Positions 35,524-44,249 of a DNA stretch of 64,000 bases are shown here, in pieces (the stretch's first letter is position 1; every line of letters begins with the position of its first letter). The stretch comes from Halovenus halobia. Its GTDB lineage: Archaea; Halobacteriota; Halobacteria; Halobacteriales; Haloarculaceae. The stretch is from NCBI RefSeq assembly GCF_051414135.1, contig NZ_JBLKOA010000004.1:62001-126000 (forward strand), in the 5' to 3' direction. The position numbers and the translations under genes are program-made. The notes under the pieces are model-generated. The model was not told where the DNA came from. It saw only the letters and a program-made list of their open reading frames with translations, and ran no database searches.

Positions 35524-37397
35524 CGCACCCGAAAGCCTCGAATCTCGAAGCGTGCGCCGCCAGCCTCGCTGGTTGTCGCGGTAATCTCGCCGCCGTGGGC
35601 GTCGACGATACGGTCGACAATCGAGAGTCCAAATCCAGTGCCGGTGTCGTCGGTAGAGTAGCCGCGCTCGAAAATCTCAGCCTGACTCTCGTCTGGAAGT
35701 CCCGAGCCGTTGTCGGCGACGTAGAAGCCGTCATCGAGTTGTCCGACCCGGACCAAGAGCTCGCTCGCGTCTGGCTTCCCGTGTTCCACAGCATTAGCAA
35801 AGAGATTCTCGAACAACTGCTGGAGCGTGCTTTCGTCGGCGACGATGGTCCCCAGTCCGCTATCGAGTTCGAGTGCCGCCGCCGGTGACCCTGCAGTCTC
35901 CCACGCTTTGTTGACGATGACCCCCAGTTGGTGTCGTTTCGGGTCGAGCGCGTCGGGACCGAGCCGAGCCATCGAGAGGGTGTTGTCGATGAGTTCGTCG
36001 ATTCGTTCCAGTGACGCGTCGAGTTCGTCGAGGTGGTCACTCGAACACTCTTCGGCGGCGAGTTCGAGCCGGAGATTCGCCGTCGTCAGTGGGTTCCGGA
36101 GGTCGTGCGACAGCGTCCCTGCAACAGCCTCGAGACGGTTGCGTTCGCGTTCGAGTTCGGCCTGTTGGTGTTCGCGCTCGCGCTCGTAGCTAACCCAGCT
36201 CCCCATCAGGTCGACCAGCGTCATCTCCCACTGGGAGAACGGCTCCGAGCGGGTGCCGAAATCGTAGAAGCAAAATGTTCCTTCGACGTCGTTGTCGACA
36301 AAAATCGGTGTGCCAAGATAGGTTTCGACGCCGAGTTCGTAGACCAGTCGGTCGGTCAAGTCGGGTGCCTCTTCGGCGGTGTCGGTCAGTGCGAGGCTAT
36401 CGCCACTCTGGGCGACGCGCTGACAGTTCGTTTCGTCGAGGTCGACGGTCGTTCCTTCGGCGATCATCTCGTGTTCTGGGCCGGCGACGACAGCCAGCGT
36501 GTACTCCTCTTCGTCGATCTGTGAGAGGCTGCCGTAGGTCATTCCCAGTTCCTCGCGGCCGATTTCCAGCAACCGTTCGACCTTGCGCTTGAACGAGAGC
36601 TCCTTGTCAGAGATGATGCTGTAGATGTCCCGGAGCACACGTTCGCGGCTTTCGAGAACCTGCTCGTACTCCCGGCGGTCGGTTATCTCGTAGAAGTACA
36701 TCGAGAGCCCGGTTGGGGAGGGAAACAGCCGAATATCGAACCAACGGTCAAGCGGTTCGTAGTAGCTCTCGAACGAGCGCGTCTCCTGTGAATCCAGTGC
36801 CAGCCGACAGTTGTCCTCGAACTCGGTGTCGGTGAGGCCAGGAATCGACTCCCAGATCGACTGCCCGCGAAGCGCCGCTTCGCCCTCGACTGCGTCGGCA
36901 GCCAGCTCGCGGGCCCGCTGGTTGAGGTACGTGATCCGCCACTGGTCGTCGACGGCGAGAAAGGCGTCGGTCATCCGGTCGACGAGGTCGGCGCTGGGTC
37001 GGTACTCTTCGACGACGCCCGTGATCGCTGTCGACAGTTGCGTGGCCGTCTCCTCGGCTGTTGTCCGCTCGACGTAGCGGTCGACATCAGCTGCCACGGC
37101 CTGGCTGGCGACGTCCAGGCCATCGCGCGGGACGAGCACGAACGGCAGCCAGACTCGCTGGTTCCGGAGTTGTTCGAGCAACGTGATTCCGTCATCAGAG
37201 CCCGGCAGCTCGTATCGTGACACGATACAGTCGACGTGGTTCGATTCGACGAATTCGACAGCAGTAGCTGTCGAGAGCACGGTTTCAACCTCGAATAGCT
37301 CGCTCGTCTCTCTGAGCGCGGTGACGAGCGTCTCTGCTGCAGCCTCGTCCCGGCCGACATACAGCACGGACACGGAATCGAGTGACGTGTTCGCCAT
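35520..37397 (-). CDS. Sensor histidine kinase (REC-like, PAS, GAF, HisKA, HATPase)
   Basis: A 625-residue soluble kinase without membrane segments. Order: response-regulator-like domain (about 8-125, with acidic residues in VDCIVSRYELPG), PAS (about 137-245), GAF (about 265-415), then HisKA with SHDLRNP (His near 431) and HATPase with NLFANAVEHG, DNGSGLP and GTGFGLSIV. The receiver-like domain has Ser-Arg where the phospho-acceptor Asp would be expected, so it may be degenerate. It should sense a cytoplasmic ligand or redox state; no cognate regulator is adjacent, typical of haloarchaea. Confidence 0.93.
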   Translation of the reverse strand: MANTSLDSVSVLYVGRDEAAAETLVTALRETSELFEVETVLSTATAVEFVESNHVDCIVSRYELPGSDDGITLLEQLRNQRVWLPFVLVPRDGLDVASQAVAADVDRYVERTTAEETATQLSTAITGVVEEYRPSADLVDRMTDAFLAVDDQWRITYLNQRARELAADAVEGEAALRGQSIWESIPGLTDTEFEDNCRLALDSQETRSFESYYEPLDRWFDIRLFPSPTGLSMYFYEITDRREYEQVLESRERVLRDIYSIISDKELSFKRKVERLLEIGREELGMTYGSLSQIDEEEYTLAVVAGPEHEMIAEGTTVDLDETNCQRVAQSGDSLALTDTAEEAPDLTDRLVYELGVETYLGTPIFVDNDVEGTFCFYDFGTRSEPFSQWEMTLVDLMGSWVSYEREREHQQAELERERNRLEAVAGTLSHDLRNPLTTANLRLELAAEECSSDHLDELDASLERIDELIDNTLSMARLGPDALDPKRHQLGVIVNKAWETAGSPAAALELDSGLGTIVADESTLQQLFENLFANAVEHGKPDASELLVRVGQLDDGFYVADNGSGLPDESQAEIFERGYSTDDTGTGFGLSIVDRIVDAHGGEITATTSEAGGARFEIRGFRVR

Positions 37398-37444
37398 CCA
37401 GTTGTCGGAACAACGACTGGAGGGATTCTGAATCTTTGGGTCGT

Positions 37445-37924
37445 CTAGAACTGCTTTCGCATGATTGCAAACTCGATATCGACGCCGTCGATCTGTCGAG
37501 TCTTCCGGCCGAAATCCCAGTACTGCAGCGACTCGTAAAATCCCTTTGCGTTCAGCGAGGAGACGATAGTCAACTCGGCCACGGCGCGCATCCGGGCGCG
37601 GGACTCGAACTGTCGGACCAGCGACGACGCGACCCCGTTGCCAGCATAGGCAGGGTCGACAAACACCGCGTCGATGCGGTCGTCGTCGGTGTTGAGCACA
37701 CCGTAGCCGGCCAGTTCACCGTCAGTCTCGGCGAGTAATATATCGAATGTGTCACTCTCGATCGCTCGACGAAAGTCAGAGACGGCGCTCTGTTCGGGCT
37801 GCCACGCCGACAGCTGCTGGTCGGTGTAGGTGCTGTCGTCGATTCCGTCGATTGCTGCTCGCTTGATAGCGAGCACAGCCCGTGCGTCCTCCCGCCGGGC
37901 CGGCCGAAACCGGACTCCGTCCAT
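37445..37924 (-). CDS. GNAT family N-acetyltransferase
   Basis: A 159-residue acetyltransferase. It begins VRFRPARREDARAVLAIKRAAID, has the acceptor strand GYGVLNTDDDRIDAVFVDP, and the acetyl-CoA loop reads YAGNGVASSLV near residues 93-103. The C-terminal NAKGFYESLQYWDFG is the family's final strand-helix. Target unknown. Located between a histidine kinase gene and a DUF1684 gene, all on the minus strand but separated by 41-47 bp. Confidence 0.88.
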   Translation of the reverse strand: MDGVRFRPARREDARAVLAIKRAAIDGIDDSTYTDQQLSAWQPEQSAVSDFRRAIESDTFDILLAETDGELAGYGVLNTDDDRIDAVFVDPAYAGNGVASSLVRQFESRARMRAVAELTIVSSLNAKGFYESLQYWDFGRKTRQIDGVDIEFAIMRKQF

Positions 37925-37965
37925 CTATCTTCGGTATGCCCGGCGGGCCTAAATGTGTTCCAGTT

Positions 37966-38556
37966 TTACTCTAGCGGCGGCGCTCGTTCGCCGGCGGAAA
38001 TCGTCGTATCGAGCCAGTTCTCCTCGGGCGGCAGCGGACACGAAAAGGTCTCGCTGTAGGCACAGAACGGCGAGTACGCGAGATTGAAATCGATGTCGAT
38101 ACTCGTGCCGTCGGTCAGTTCCTCCTCGTGTTCGAGTTCCATGTACCGGCCGTCTTTGTAGCTCTGCTGGCCGGTCGTCTTGTCGCGGAACGGGACGAAA
38201 ATCGGGTCGTCGGCGTCGCGCCGGTAGCCGCTCAGTTCGTACGTCTCGCCGTCAATCTCGAACTCGAAGCGGAACGGTCGTCGGTAGGTTATCTGCCGGC
38301 CGTCGGAGGTTTCCATCTCCACCTCCTCGGGCTCGCTGATGACTGTCACAGTTGCTTCGACCCGGTACTCGGGGTCGGGGTCGAAGTACGCCAGTCCGTC
38401 GAACTCCTCGCGCTTTTCCGGCGGAATCGGCGATTGCGGGTGGTCGGCAAAGAATTCGTCTTTCTCGGCACGGTTCGCCCGGAGTTCGGCGACGTAGCCG
38501 CCGCCGTCAGTCACCAGTTGTCGGTCTCGCTCGCTCTCGGATTGTGCTGTGGTCAT
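37966..38556 (-). CDS. DUF1684 family protein
   Basis: A 196-residue protein matching the DUF1684 pattern: FDGLAYFDPDPEYRVEATV, then FEFEIDGETYELSGYR, a central FRDKTTGQQSYKDGRYM, and the highly conserved DFNLAYSPFCAYSETFSCPLPP near the C-terminus. The biochemical role of the family is unsettled. ATG 38556 was chosen over an upstream longer frame. Divergent from the small membrane protein at 38640. Confidence 0.88.
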   Translation of the reverse strand: MTTAQSESERDRQLVTDGGGYVAELRANRAEKDEFFADHPQSPIPPEKREEFDGLAYFDPDPEYRVEATVTVISEPEEVEMETSDGRQITYRRPFRFEFEIDGETYELSGYRRDADDPIFVPFRDKTTGQQSYKDGRYMELEHEEELTDGTSIDIDFNLAYSPFCAYSETFSCPLPPEENWLDTTISAGERAPPLE

Positions 38557-38639
38557 ACCTGTCCTAGAAGACCCCGCGGTATCAGTGCCGGGGTCTGCTG
38601 GCAATAAAGCATACATAACCCTGCCACCAGAGTGTAGAC

Positions 38640-39059
38640 ATGAGCCGCCAGTACCGAGATATTGTGGTGTTCACGACGCTGTATCTATTCCTCTCGCTTG
38701 TGCCGTTTCTGGTGCTCAATCAATCGGTGCTCTCCGCAGTTCGAGACCGACTCGGCACCGTCGATGTGGTGTTGGTTGCCGTCGTCGGCACTGCCGGACT
38801 GGTCGTTCTCACAGCGCTCGTGCTGGCGAGCGAGGGCGTGAGCCGGTATAACAAGTTTCTGGTTGCGCCGACCGACCTCCTTTCGGTACTGGTTGCACTC
38901 TCGTTTTTGTTTGCGTCGACTGCCTGGTGGCTCGTCCCCGAACTGCTGTTCCGGTTTAGCCCCGACCTCTCCTTCGATATCTTGCTCATCGTGCTGCTGT
39001 TCTGCCAACTGCCGATGATCCTCTTTCTCTCTTTGCTCACTGCCATCGGCAAGGCCTGA
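38640..39059 (+). CDS. Four-helix membrane protein, unknown function
   Basis: A 139-residue protein with four predicted helices (about residues 8-26, 42-63, 80-100, 112-133) and very short loops. No family recognised. It is divergent from the DUF1684 gene (83-bp gap, room for two promoters) and followed after 76 bp by a serine hydrolase gene on the same strand. Confidence 0.72.
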   Translation: MSRQYRDIVVFTTLYLFLSLVPFLVLNQSVLSAVRDRLGTVDVVLVAVVGTAGLVVLTALVLASEGVSRYNKFLVAPTDLLSVLVALSFLFASTAWWLVPELLFRFSPDLSFDILLIVLLFCQLPMILFLSLLTAIGKA

Positions 39060-39135
39060 GCAGTGACAGCGGTGTCATCTGGTTGGGTCGCCGTCGCGGT
39101 GGCGCTTATCCCGCCGGGCCGCCAATACCGTGTCA

Positions 39136-39792
39136 ATGCGTAATCCACACGGTGATCAGGACGACCCACACGGCGACCAACAACTCGTTGCCGCCGGGAC
39201 AGAGCTCGCTGACGCCTCGGCAGCCGCAATTTTGCTCCACGGCCGCGGCGCGACTGCCCGAAGTATCGCCCAGACTGGCCTGCAGTTCCACCACGACGGC
39301 CTCGCGCTGTTGGCCCCCCAGGCCGCCGGCAACACCTGGTATCCGAACCCCTTCACCGCGCCAGTCGAGCGCAACGAACCCGGCCGGAGTTCGGGACTGG
39401 CGGCTATCCAGTCGGCAATCGACCGCGCCAACGACGCCGATATTCCCATCGACCAGATCGTCGTCCTTGGGTTCTCACAGGGGGCCTGTCTCGCCAGCGA
39501 GTTCGTCGCGCGCAACCCAACGCGCTACGGCGGTGTCGTCGCGCTCAGTGGCGGGCTGATTGGCGAGACGATCAACACTGACGACTACGACGGTGACCTG
39601 GACGAAACGCCGGCATTCCTTGGCTGTAGCGATGTTGACCCACACATTCCAGAGGAGCGTGTCCACACGACGGCAACAGTGTTCGAGCAACTGAACGGCG
39701 ACGTTGAAACGCGCATCTACGAGGGGATGGGTCACGGCGTCAATCAGGACGAACTCGACTACGTGAGCGGGATGGTCGAGTCGCTTGTCTAA
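39136..39792 (+). CDS. Phospholipase/carboxylesterase (alpha/beta hydrolase)
   Basis: A 218-residue serine hydrolase of the carboxylesterase/thioesterase (YpfH-like) group. Nucleophile elbow GFSQGA is near residues 113-118, the acid is in GCSDVDPHIP, and the catalytic His in GMGHGVNQDEL near 196. HGRGATA forms the oxyanion strand. ATG 39136 is used instead of GTG 39130. Stop codon interlocks with the DUF5788 gene on the other strand. Confidence 0.9.
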   Translation: MRNPHGDQDDPHGDQQLVAAGTELADASAAAILLHGRGATARSIAQTGLQFHHDGLALLAPQAAGNTWYPNPFTAPVERNEPGRSSGLAAIQSAIDRANDADIPIDQIVVLGFSQGACLASEFVARNPTRYGGVVALSGGLIGETINTDDYDGDLDETPAFLGCSDVDPHIPEERVHTTATVFEQLNGDVETRIYEGMGHGVNQDELDYVSGMVESLV

Positions 39793-40310
39793 CGACGCCC
39801 GCCGACGCCGTGGCCGCTGTTGTCGTCAGCGTGACCCAGCGCTTTCTGGAGAAACTTCATCCAGCGCTTGCGGTCGGCGGCTTCCTGTGCCTGTGCTTCA
39901 CCTTCGATGTCGACAGGGCCGAGCGATTCGAGTTCGTTCAGCGCACGGTCGATGCCGATAATTGCCTCCGTGAGACGGTCACCCTCTTCGTAGGTGATTG
40001 GCTCGTCCTCGATGCGCTGTTTGCGCTGCAGACGCTCACGACGGAGATTTTTCTTTGCCTGTTCGACGCGTTCGCGCTCCCCCGGGGGGATAGTGTCACG
40101 ACGGCGAATCTCGAAGACGAACTCCTGGAGATCGATCTGTTCGCCCTGAATCGTGATCTGTTCGGGGATTGACGCGCCGACGGTGGCGCTCTCGCGCTCG
40201 ATTCGTTCGAGCAACTGCTTGCGCTCGAACGCTTTGATCGGGTCGCCGCCGTCCGAACGGAGGGGTTGGCCGGCGTCGCCACGCTCGCGGCGTGCTGGCG
40301 GGTCGGTCAC
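39789..40310 (-). CDS. DUF5788 family protein
   Basis: A 173-residue conserved haloarchaeal protein, mainly helical and highly charged. Residues about 25-65 contain KQLLERIERESATVGASIPEQ and a short beta segment (ITIQGEQIDLQEFVFEI); residues 75-115 form an arginine-rich helix (KKNLRRERLQRKQRIED). No enzyme motif. The function is unknown. A small zinc-ribbon gene lies 21 bp upstream on the same strand. Confidence 0.82.
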   Translation of the reverse strand: MTDPPARRERGDAGQPLRSDGGDPIKAFERKQLLERIERESATVGASIPEQITIQGEQIDLQEFVFEIRRRDTIPPGERERVEQAKKNLRRERLQRKQRIEDEPITYEEGDRLTEAIIGIDRALNELESLGPVDIEGEAQAQEAADRKRWMKFLQKALGHADDNSGHGVGGRR

Positions 40311-40331
40311 GACTGGCTGTTAGGGACTGGC

Positions 40332-40556
40332 CTACTTCGGTGTATCGCTGTCAGCGAACTGCTCGCGGACCGTCAACACCGTCATGCAACCGGGACAGCG
40401 CAGTTCGGTGCCGCGGTCACATCGCTGCGTGCGCCAGTCACCGTCAGGGGGGCTTGCGTGGGCACAGCGGGGACAGGTGAGCACTGCCTTGCGCCGCTCG
40501 TGGAGCGACTCGGTGCCGCTGTCTTGGGCGGGCAAACAGTGCTGAGTGTGTGACAT
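40332..40556 (-). CDS. Zinc-ribbon protein (74 residues)
   Basis: The product shows CPRCAHA near 27 and CPGCMTVL near 54, giving four zinc ligands, plus one more Cys between them (QRCDRGTEL). ATG 40556 gives a plausible MSHTQHC start; the longer frame upstream begins with an unlikely hydrophobic tail across the promoter. Probably co-transcribed with the DUF5788 gene. Likely a conserved haloarchaeal nucleic-acid or protein interaction module. Confidence 0.78.
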   Translation of the reverse strand: MSHTQHCLPAQDSGTESLHERRKAVLTCPRCAHASPPDGDWRTQRCDRGTELRCPGCMTVLTVREQFADSDTPK

Positions 40557-40651
40557 TGATCTGACTACGGCGCCGACGAATAAAGCACTGTTGGTAAAGA
40601 AAACCATTCTGTGCCATTGGAGGGCAAGGAGATGTTACGTCAGCCGTATAC

Positions 40652-41059
40652 TTACACGTCGAAGACGACGTAGACCCGCCAGCCGTCGGCTGTGTCTTCG
40701 ATTTCCATCTCGGAGTAGGTGATTGCCTTCAGGTCGCGGGCGGTCACTGTTGCGAGGTCGACGCCGCGGAAGTGGCCGTCGAACTGCCAGTCGTCGCCCT
40801 CGGTCACGGTCCCCTCGTTGTCGACGGGCAGCACCGAGCGAACATCGCGTTTGTAGATAAGTTCGTCAAGGTAATCGAACAATAGTGCCTCTCGGCTTTC
40901 CGCACGAACGCTGATGTCGTACCGCTCGCCGCCCGCTGGCCACTCTTCGGCCATCGCGGCGGCCATTCCGTCCGCCGCTGCGCCGAAGGCTGCTCCGAGT
41001 GTCTCGCCGGTCGCCTCGACAGCGACGTCGGCGGTGTGTGGACGGAGTTCGTAGCCCAT
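40652..41059 (-). CDS. Archease (RtcB RNA-ligase activator)
   Basis: A 135-residue archease. It starts YELRPHTADVAVEATGETL, contains the metal-binding aspartates of the family near residue 10 and at the C-terminus (VVFDV), and the central LLFDYLDELIYKRD. Archease helps RtcB reach full turnover in tRNA splicing by promoting guanylylation. rtcB is not in this window. Divergent from the small membrane protein at 41164. Confidence 0.95.
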   Translation of the reverse strand: MGYELRPHTADVAVEATGETLGAAFGAAADGMAAAMAEEWPAGGERYDISVRAESREALLFDYLDELIYKRDVRSVLPVDNEGTVTEGDDWQFDGHFRGVDLATVTARDLKAITYSEMEIEDTADGWRVYVVFDV

Positions 41060-41163
41060 TGCCTGGCTGTCGGTCGCCGACGGGCTAATGGGTTCCGTTC
41101 AGACTCCGGAACAGAGAGACTTTTTCGCCGCGGGCCGAAGAGCGCGTATGAACTGGTGGTCAC

Positions 41164-41364
41164 ATGAGTGAAGAGAAGTCGAACCCGCTGGACTCACTCC
41201 CGATTTCGGCAACGCAGTTGGGGTGGGTGTATATCGCCGGCATCGCGCTCAATCTTGTTGCTGTCGTCTTTGCGGTCCGCGGCGGCCAGACCTTCGGCGC
41301 GGTGACGCTTGGCTTCATTATCCTCTATCTTGCGATCCGATACTGGCAGCTGCGACGTCCCTGA
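41164..41364 (+). CDS. 66-residue two-helix membrane protein
   Basis: A short protein with two hydrophobic helices (about residues 19-38 and 43-60) and a basic end (WQLRRP). The family is unknown. A seven-codon frame (ATG 41148) overlaps the start; I give it no function. Palindromic hairpins begin 23 bp after the stop. Confidence 0.72.
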   Translation: MSEEKSNPLDSLPISATQLGWVYIAGIALNLVAVVFAVRGGQTFGAVTLGFIILYLAIRYWQLRRP

Positions 41365-41386
41365 CGGCCGTCGCTGTTCGTGTTAC

Positions 41387-41506
41387 GGAGACCTCGCTTC
41401 GCTCGGTCTCCCTGCTCGCAATATCGAGATATCCCGTCGGTCGATCTCGCAACTCGCGGCTCCTGCCGTCGCCGCTCACTCGAGGCGTTCGCTTCGCTCA
41501 CGCCTC
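41387..41506. repeat. Two hairpins with identical 11-nt loops
   Basis: GGAGACC and GGTCTCC (41387-41411) and GAGGCGT and ACGCCTC (41482-41506) each enclose the same 11 bases, TCGCTTCGCTC. Arms differ while loops are conserved, so the pair looks like a structured repeat kept at RNA or DNA level rather than a simple duplication. It fills the 186-bp gap between a small membrane protein gene and an acetyltransferase gene. Confidence 0.6.
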
Positions 41507-41550
41507 GCACTCAGCAGAATTATTATTCCCCGCCCACATAGGTAGCAGTA

Positions 41551-42033
41551 GTGAGCGTCAATGTCCAGCGGATTGAGGTGGGGCCGGGAGATGACGACCA
41601 CGTCGACGCTGCCTGGCAACTGAAAGAGCAGATCCGCCAGAACGAGGGGGTCCTCAGACAGCGACGCAACTTTTTCGACAACGCCTACCAGCGCTCGACG
41701 GTTTATCTCTACGCTGACCGCGCCAACGACCGCCTCGTTGGGTTTGCGGCAGTCCGGCGGGACGGCTACATTCTCTTCCTCGCTGTTGCCGACAACTACC
41801 GCGGTGAAGGCTTCGGGAAACGACTCGTTGCCAACGTCGCCGACGAGTATGGCTCCGTCACCTGTCACGCACGGACGACCAACCGAGAAGCGCTGGATTT
41901 CTACCGCGCGCTTGGCTTTCGGGTCAAACGTCGTATCGACAACTACTACGAAGACGGCGGCGACGCCTTTTATCTCAAACTCGGCGAAGGCGAGGGGATT
42001 CGGGAACGACTGGCGAACCTGCTCTCGCGGTGA
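41551..42033 (+). CDS. GNAT acetyltransferase
   Basis: A 160-residue acetyltransferase with GTG start. The acetyl-CoA loop is AVADNYRGEGFGKRLV near residues 77-92, followed by VTCHARTTNREALDFYRALGF, the layout of RimI-like enzymes that acetylate protein N-termini. In archaea, RimI-like proteins modify many N-terminal residues, but this one could have another target. Upstream of priS by 43 bp on the same strand. Confidence 0.88.
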   Translation: MSVNVQRIEVGPGDDDHVDAAWQLKEQIRQNEGVLRQRRNFFDNAYQRSTVYLYADRANDRLVGFAAVRRDGYILFLAVADNYRGEGFGKRLVANVADEYGSVTCHARTTNREALDFYRALGFRVKRRIDNYYEDGGDAFYLKLGEGEGIRERLANLLSR

Positions 42034-42076
42034 GCCAAGCGCAACGCCTATCTGAGTACTCCAGCAAGTGGTGTGC

Positions 42077-43249
42077 GTGCACGAGCGGACACAGGCGTAT
42101 CTTCGCGGGCGGTTCGGTGACCACTACCGCAACAAGTCACTCACTCCGCCGCCGGAGGCCAACGAACGCGAGTGGGGCTATGTCCCCTGGACCGACGGCC
42201 CCGGCGAGACCTACAGCCGCCACAACGCGATGATTGACCTCGGCAATCTCGACGATTTCCTCGCCCGCGAGCGCCCGAAACACGTCTACTTCTCGGCCGG
42301 CCGGTACGACGACCCCGGCGTGACGACGATGAGCGAGAAAGGCTGGCGCAGTTCTGACCTCATCTTCGACCTCGACGCCGACCATCTCCCCGCAACGACA
42401 CCCGACGATAGCTACGCCGAGATGCTCGAAACGTGTAAGGACGCCCTCCTCCGATTGCTCGACTTTCTGGAATCCGACTTCGGATTCGAGGAGTTGCAGA
42501 TTGTCTTCTCTGGCAGTCGTGGCTATCACGTCCACGTCCGCGACGCGACAATCCAACACCTCGACAGCGACGCGCGCCGCGAAATCGTCGATTACGTCCG
42601 CGGCATCGGCCTCGAATTCGACGAACTCCTCGACGAGGAAACCGTCGCGGGGCTGGGCCGAAAGACACCCGCGGAGAACCGCTATCTGCCGACCGAGGGT
42701 GGCTGGGGCCGTCGCATCCACCAGCGACTCCTCGAAATTCTGGGCGACGTGCGAGATATGCCCGAGGAGGAAGCGCTCGAACGACTGCAGGAGTACGAGG
42801 GCATCGGCGAGGGCCGAGCGCAGGCAGCGTACAACCTCACACAGGACCGCTTCGTCGAAATCGAGCGGGGGAACCTCTCGGCCCACGCTGTGTTCGCCCA
42901 GCTCGCCAGACAGTTCGCGACTGAGGTTGTCGCCGAGGAGAACGCGCCAATCGACGAACCAGTCTCGACTGATACCAACCGACTGATTCGACTGCCCGGC
43001 AGCCTCCACGGCGGCAGCGGACTGGCAGTCACGCGGATTCCCCGCGACAATATCGAGACGTTCGACCCGCTGGTTGACGCTGTGCCGGAGACATTCACGA
43101 ATCACGACATCAGTATTGCTGTGACCGACGGCGGGACGGTCGAACTCGCGGGCGATAGTTTTACACTGGAGGAGGGTGTTCATACCGTTCCGGAGTACGT
43201 TGGCGTGTTCCTGATGACACGGGGACGGGCCGAAAAGGGGCAAGAATGA
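42077..43249 (+). CDS. priS: DNA primase small (catalytic) subunit
   Basis: A 390-residue archaeo-eukaryotic primase. The active site is LIFDLDADHLP near residues 97-107 (Asp-x-Asp), with the third acidic residue further on, and the nucleotide-binding SGSRGYHVHV near 148-157. It makes primers with PriL. Three in-frame GTGs occur at 42068, 42071 and 42077; the last gives HERTQAYLRGRFGDHYR at the N-terminus, closest to the family, so I use it. The GINS gene starts 13 bp downstream, a replication operon seen in other archaea. Confidence 0.95.
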   Translation: MHERTQAYLRGRFGDHYRNKSLTPPPEANEREWGYVPWTDGPGETYSRHNAMIDLGNLDDFLARERPKHVYFSAGRYDDPGVTTMSEKGWRSSDLIFDLDADHLPATTPDDSYAEMLETCKDALLRLLDFLESDFGFEELQIVFSGSRGYHVHVRDATIQHLDSDARREIVDYVRGIGLEFDELLDEETVAGLGRKTPAENRYLPTEGGWGRRIHQRLLEILGDVRDMPEEEALERLQEYEGIGEGRAQAAYNLTQDRFVEIERGNLSAHAVFAQLARQFATEVVAEENAPIDEPVSTDTNRLIRLPGSLHGGSGLAVTRIPRDNIETFDPLVDAVPETFTNHDISIAVTDGGTVELAGDSFTLEEGVHTVPEYVGVFLMTRGRAEKGQE

Positions 43250-43262
43250 GCGAGAGACACGA

Positions 43263-44195
43263 ATGAACCTCGAAGAACTACAAGCAGCGCGCGACCGCGA
43301 GCGACAGACCGACAAGCTCCAGCAGCTGCGCGAGAGCTTTTACGCGGACGCGGGCGAGTTCATTCAACAGCTTCAGACCGAACGTGACCGCGCTGCCGAG
43401 CGCGCTGATGACCCCTTCGATTCGACAGAAGTCGGCCAGCTCACCGACGAAATTAACACCGCAGAACAGACTGTCGAGGCAATTTACGAGAAACGCGTCG
43501 GCAAAATTGTCAAAGCCGCCTCCTTCGCCGCTGCGGACCTCCCGGCCGAAGCTGACGGGATGACCAAAGAAGAACAGGACCTGTTCGATACACTGGTCGA
43601 TAATATCAAATCCAACCGCCAGCACGTCCTCAACGTGCTCGACGGAGACTCACCGTCCGGCGGAAACGAAGAAGCCACGACGACAGCACCGGAGGAACCG
43701 GACGTCTCCGCCGCCGACCTGATGGGGTCGGGCGGTGAGACGACAGCGCCCACGGGTGGGCCGCCGACACAGGCCGAGTCACCTGACCCCGAACCGCCCT
43801 CGGCGGAGTCCACCACAACCGACCCGGAGCCACCCGCCACAGAGTCGCCCGAACCGACCGCAGGCGAGGTGTCACCGCCCGGCGGTGACCAACCACCCGA
43901 ACAACCACAACAGGCTGACCGTGATGTGTCTCCACGCGATACGACTCGCGTCGAGTCCACAGGGGAGACTGCAAGCCCGCCGCCACAGGGCGAGGAGGCG
44001 CTCAGAAACGACGGCGGCCAGCCAACCAGCGAACCCCCGGCAGTCGAGCGTCGGACGGTCCGCATCACTGACGATGTCGGCACCTTCGTTGGCTCTGACG
44101 AACGCGATTACGACCTTGCGCGCGACGATATTGTTACCCTACCCGAGAGCAATGCGTCGCTGCTCATCGACCGTGACGCCGCCGAGGGGCTGTAA
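43263..44195 (+). CDS. GINS complex protein (Gins51 type)
   Basis: A 310-residue subunit of the replicative CMG helicase. The N-terminal helical A domain covers about 1-120 (MNLEELQAARDRERQTDKLQ, then LADLPAE-type end), and the small beta B domain is at the C-terminus (VRITDDVGTFVGSDERDYDL then DIVTLPESNASLLI). Between them is a disordered Pro/Glu/Thr/Ser-rich linker of about 130 residues, longer than usual but typical for halophiles. Same operon as priS, so primase and helicase parts are made together. Confidence 0.92.
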   Translation: MNLEELQAARDRERQTDKLQQLRESFYADAGEFIQQLQTERDRAAERADDPFDSTEVGQLTDEINTAEQTVEAIYEKRVGKIVKAASFAAADLPAEADGMTKEEQDLFDTLVDNIKSNRQHVLNVLDGDSPSGGNEEATTTAPEEPDVSAADLMGSGGETTAPTGGPPTQAESPDPEPPSAESTTTDPEPPATESPEPTAGEVSPPGGDQPPEQPQQADRDVSPRDTTRVESTGETASPPPQGEEALRNDGGQPTSEPPAVERRTVRITDDVGTFVGSDERDYDLARDDIVTLPESNASLLIDRDAAEGL

Positions 44196-44249
44196 CCAGC
44201 CGTTCGCAAAGGCACAAAGGTTTTTCCCCCTCGTTGGGAACGGAGTGGT

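Noticed and set aside
41148..41171. Seven-codon leader peptide with two tryptophans overlapping the start of the small membrane protein
   Set aside because: Looks like a Trp attenuator leader, but attenuation of that kind is not known in archaea and no trp gene follows; most likely chance.
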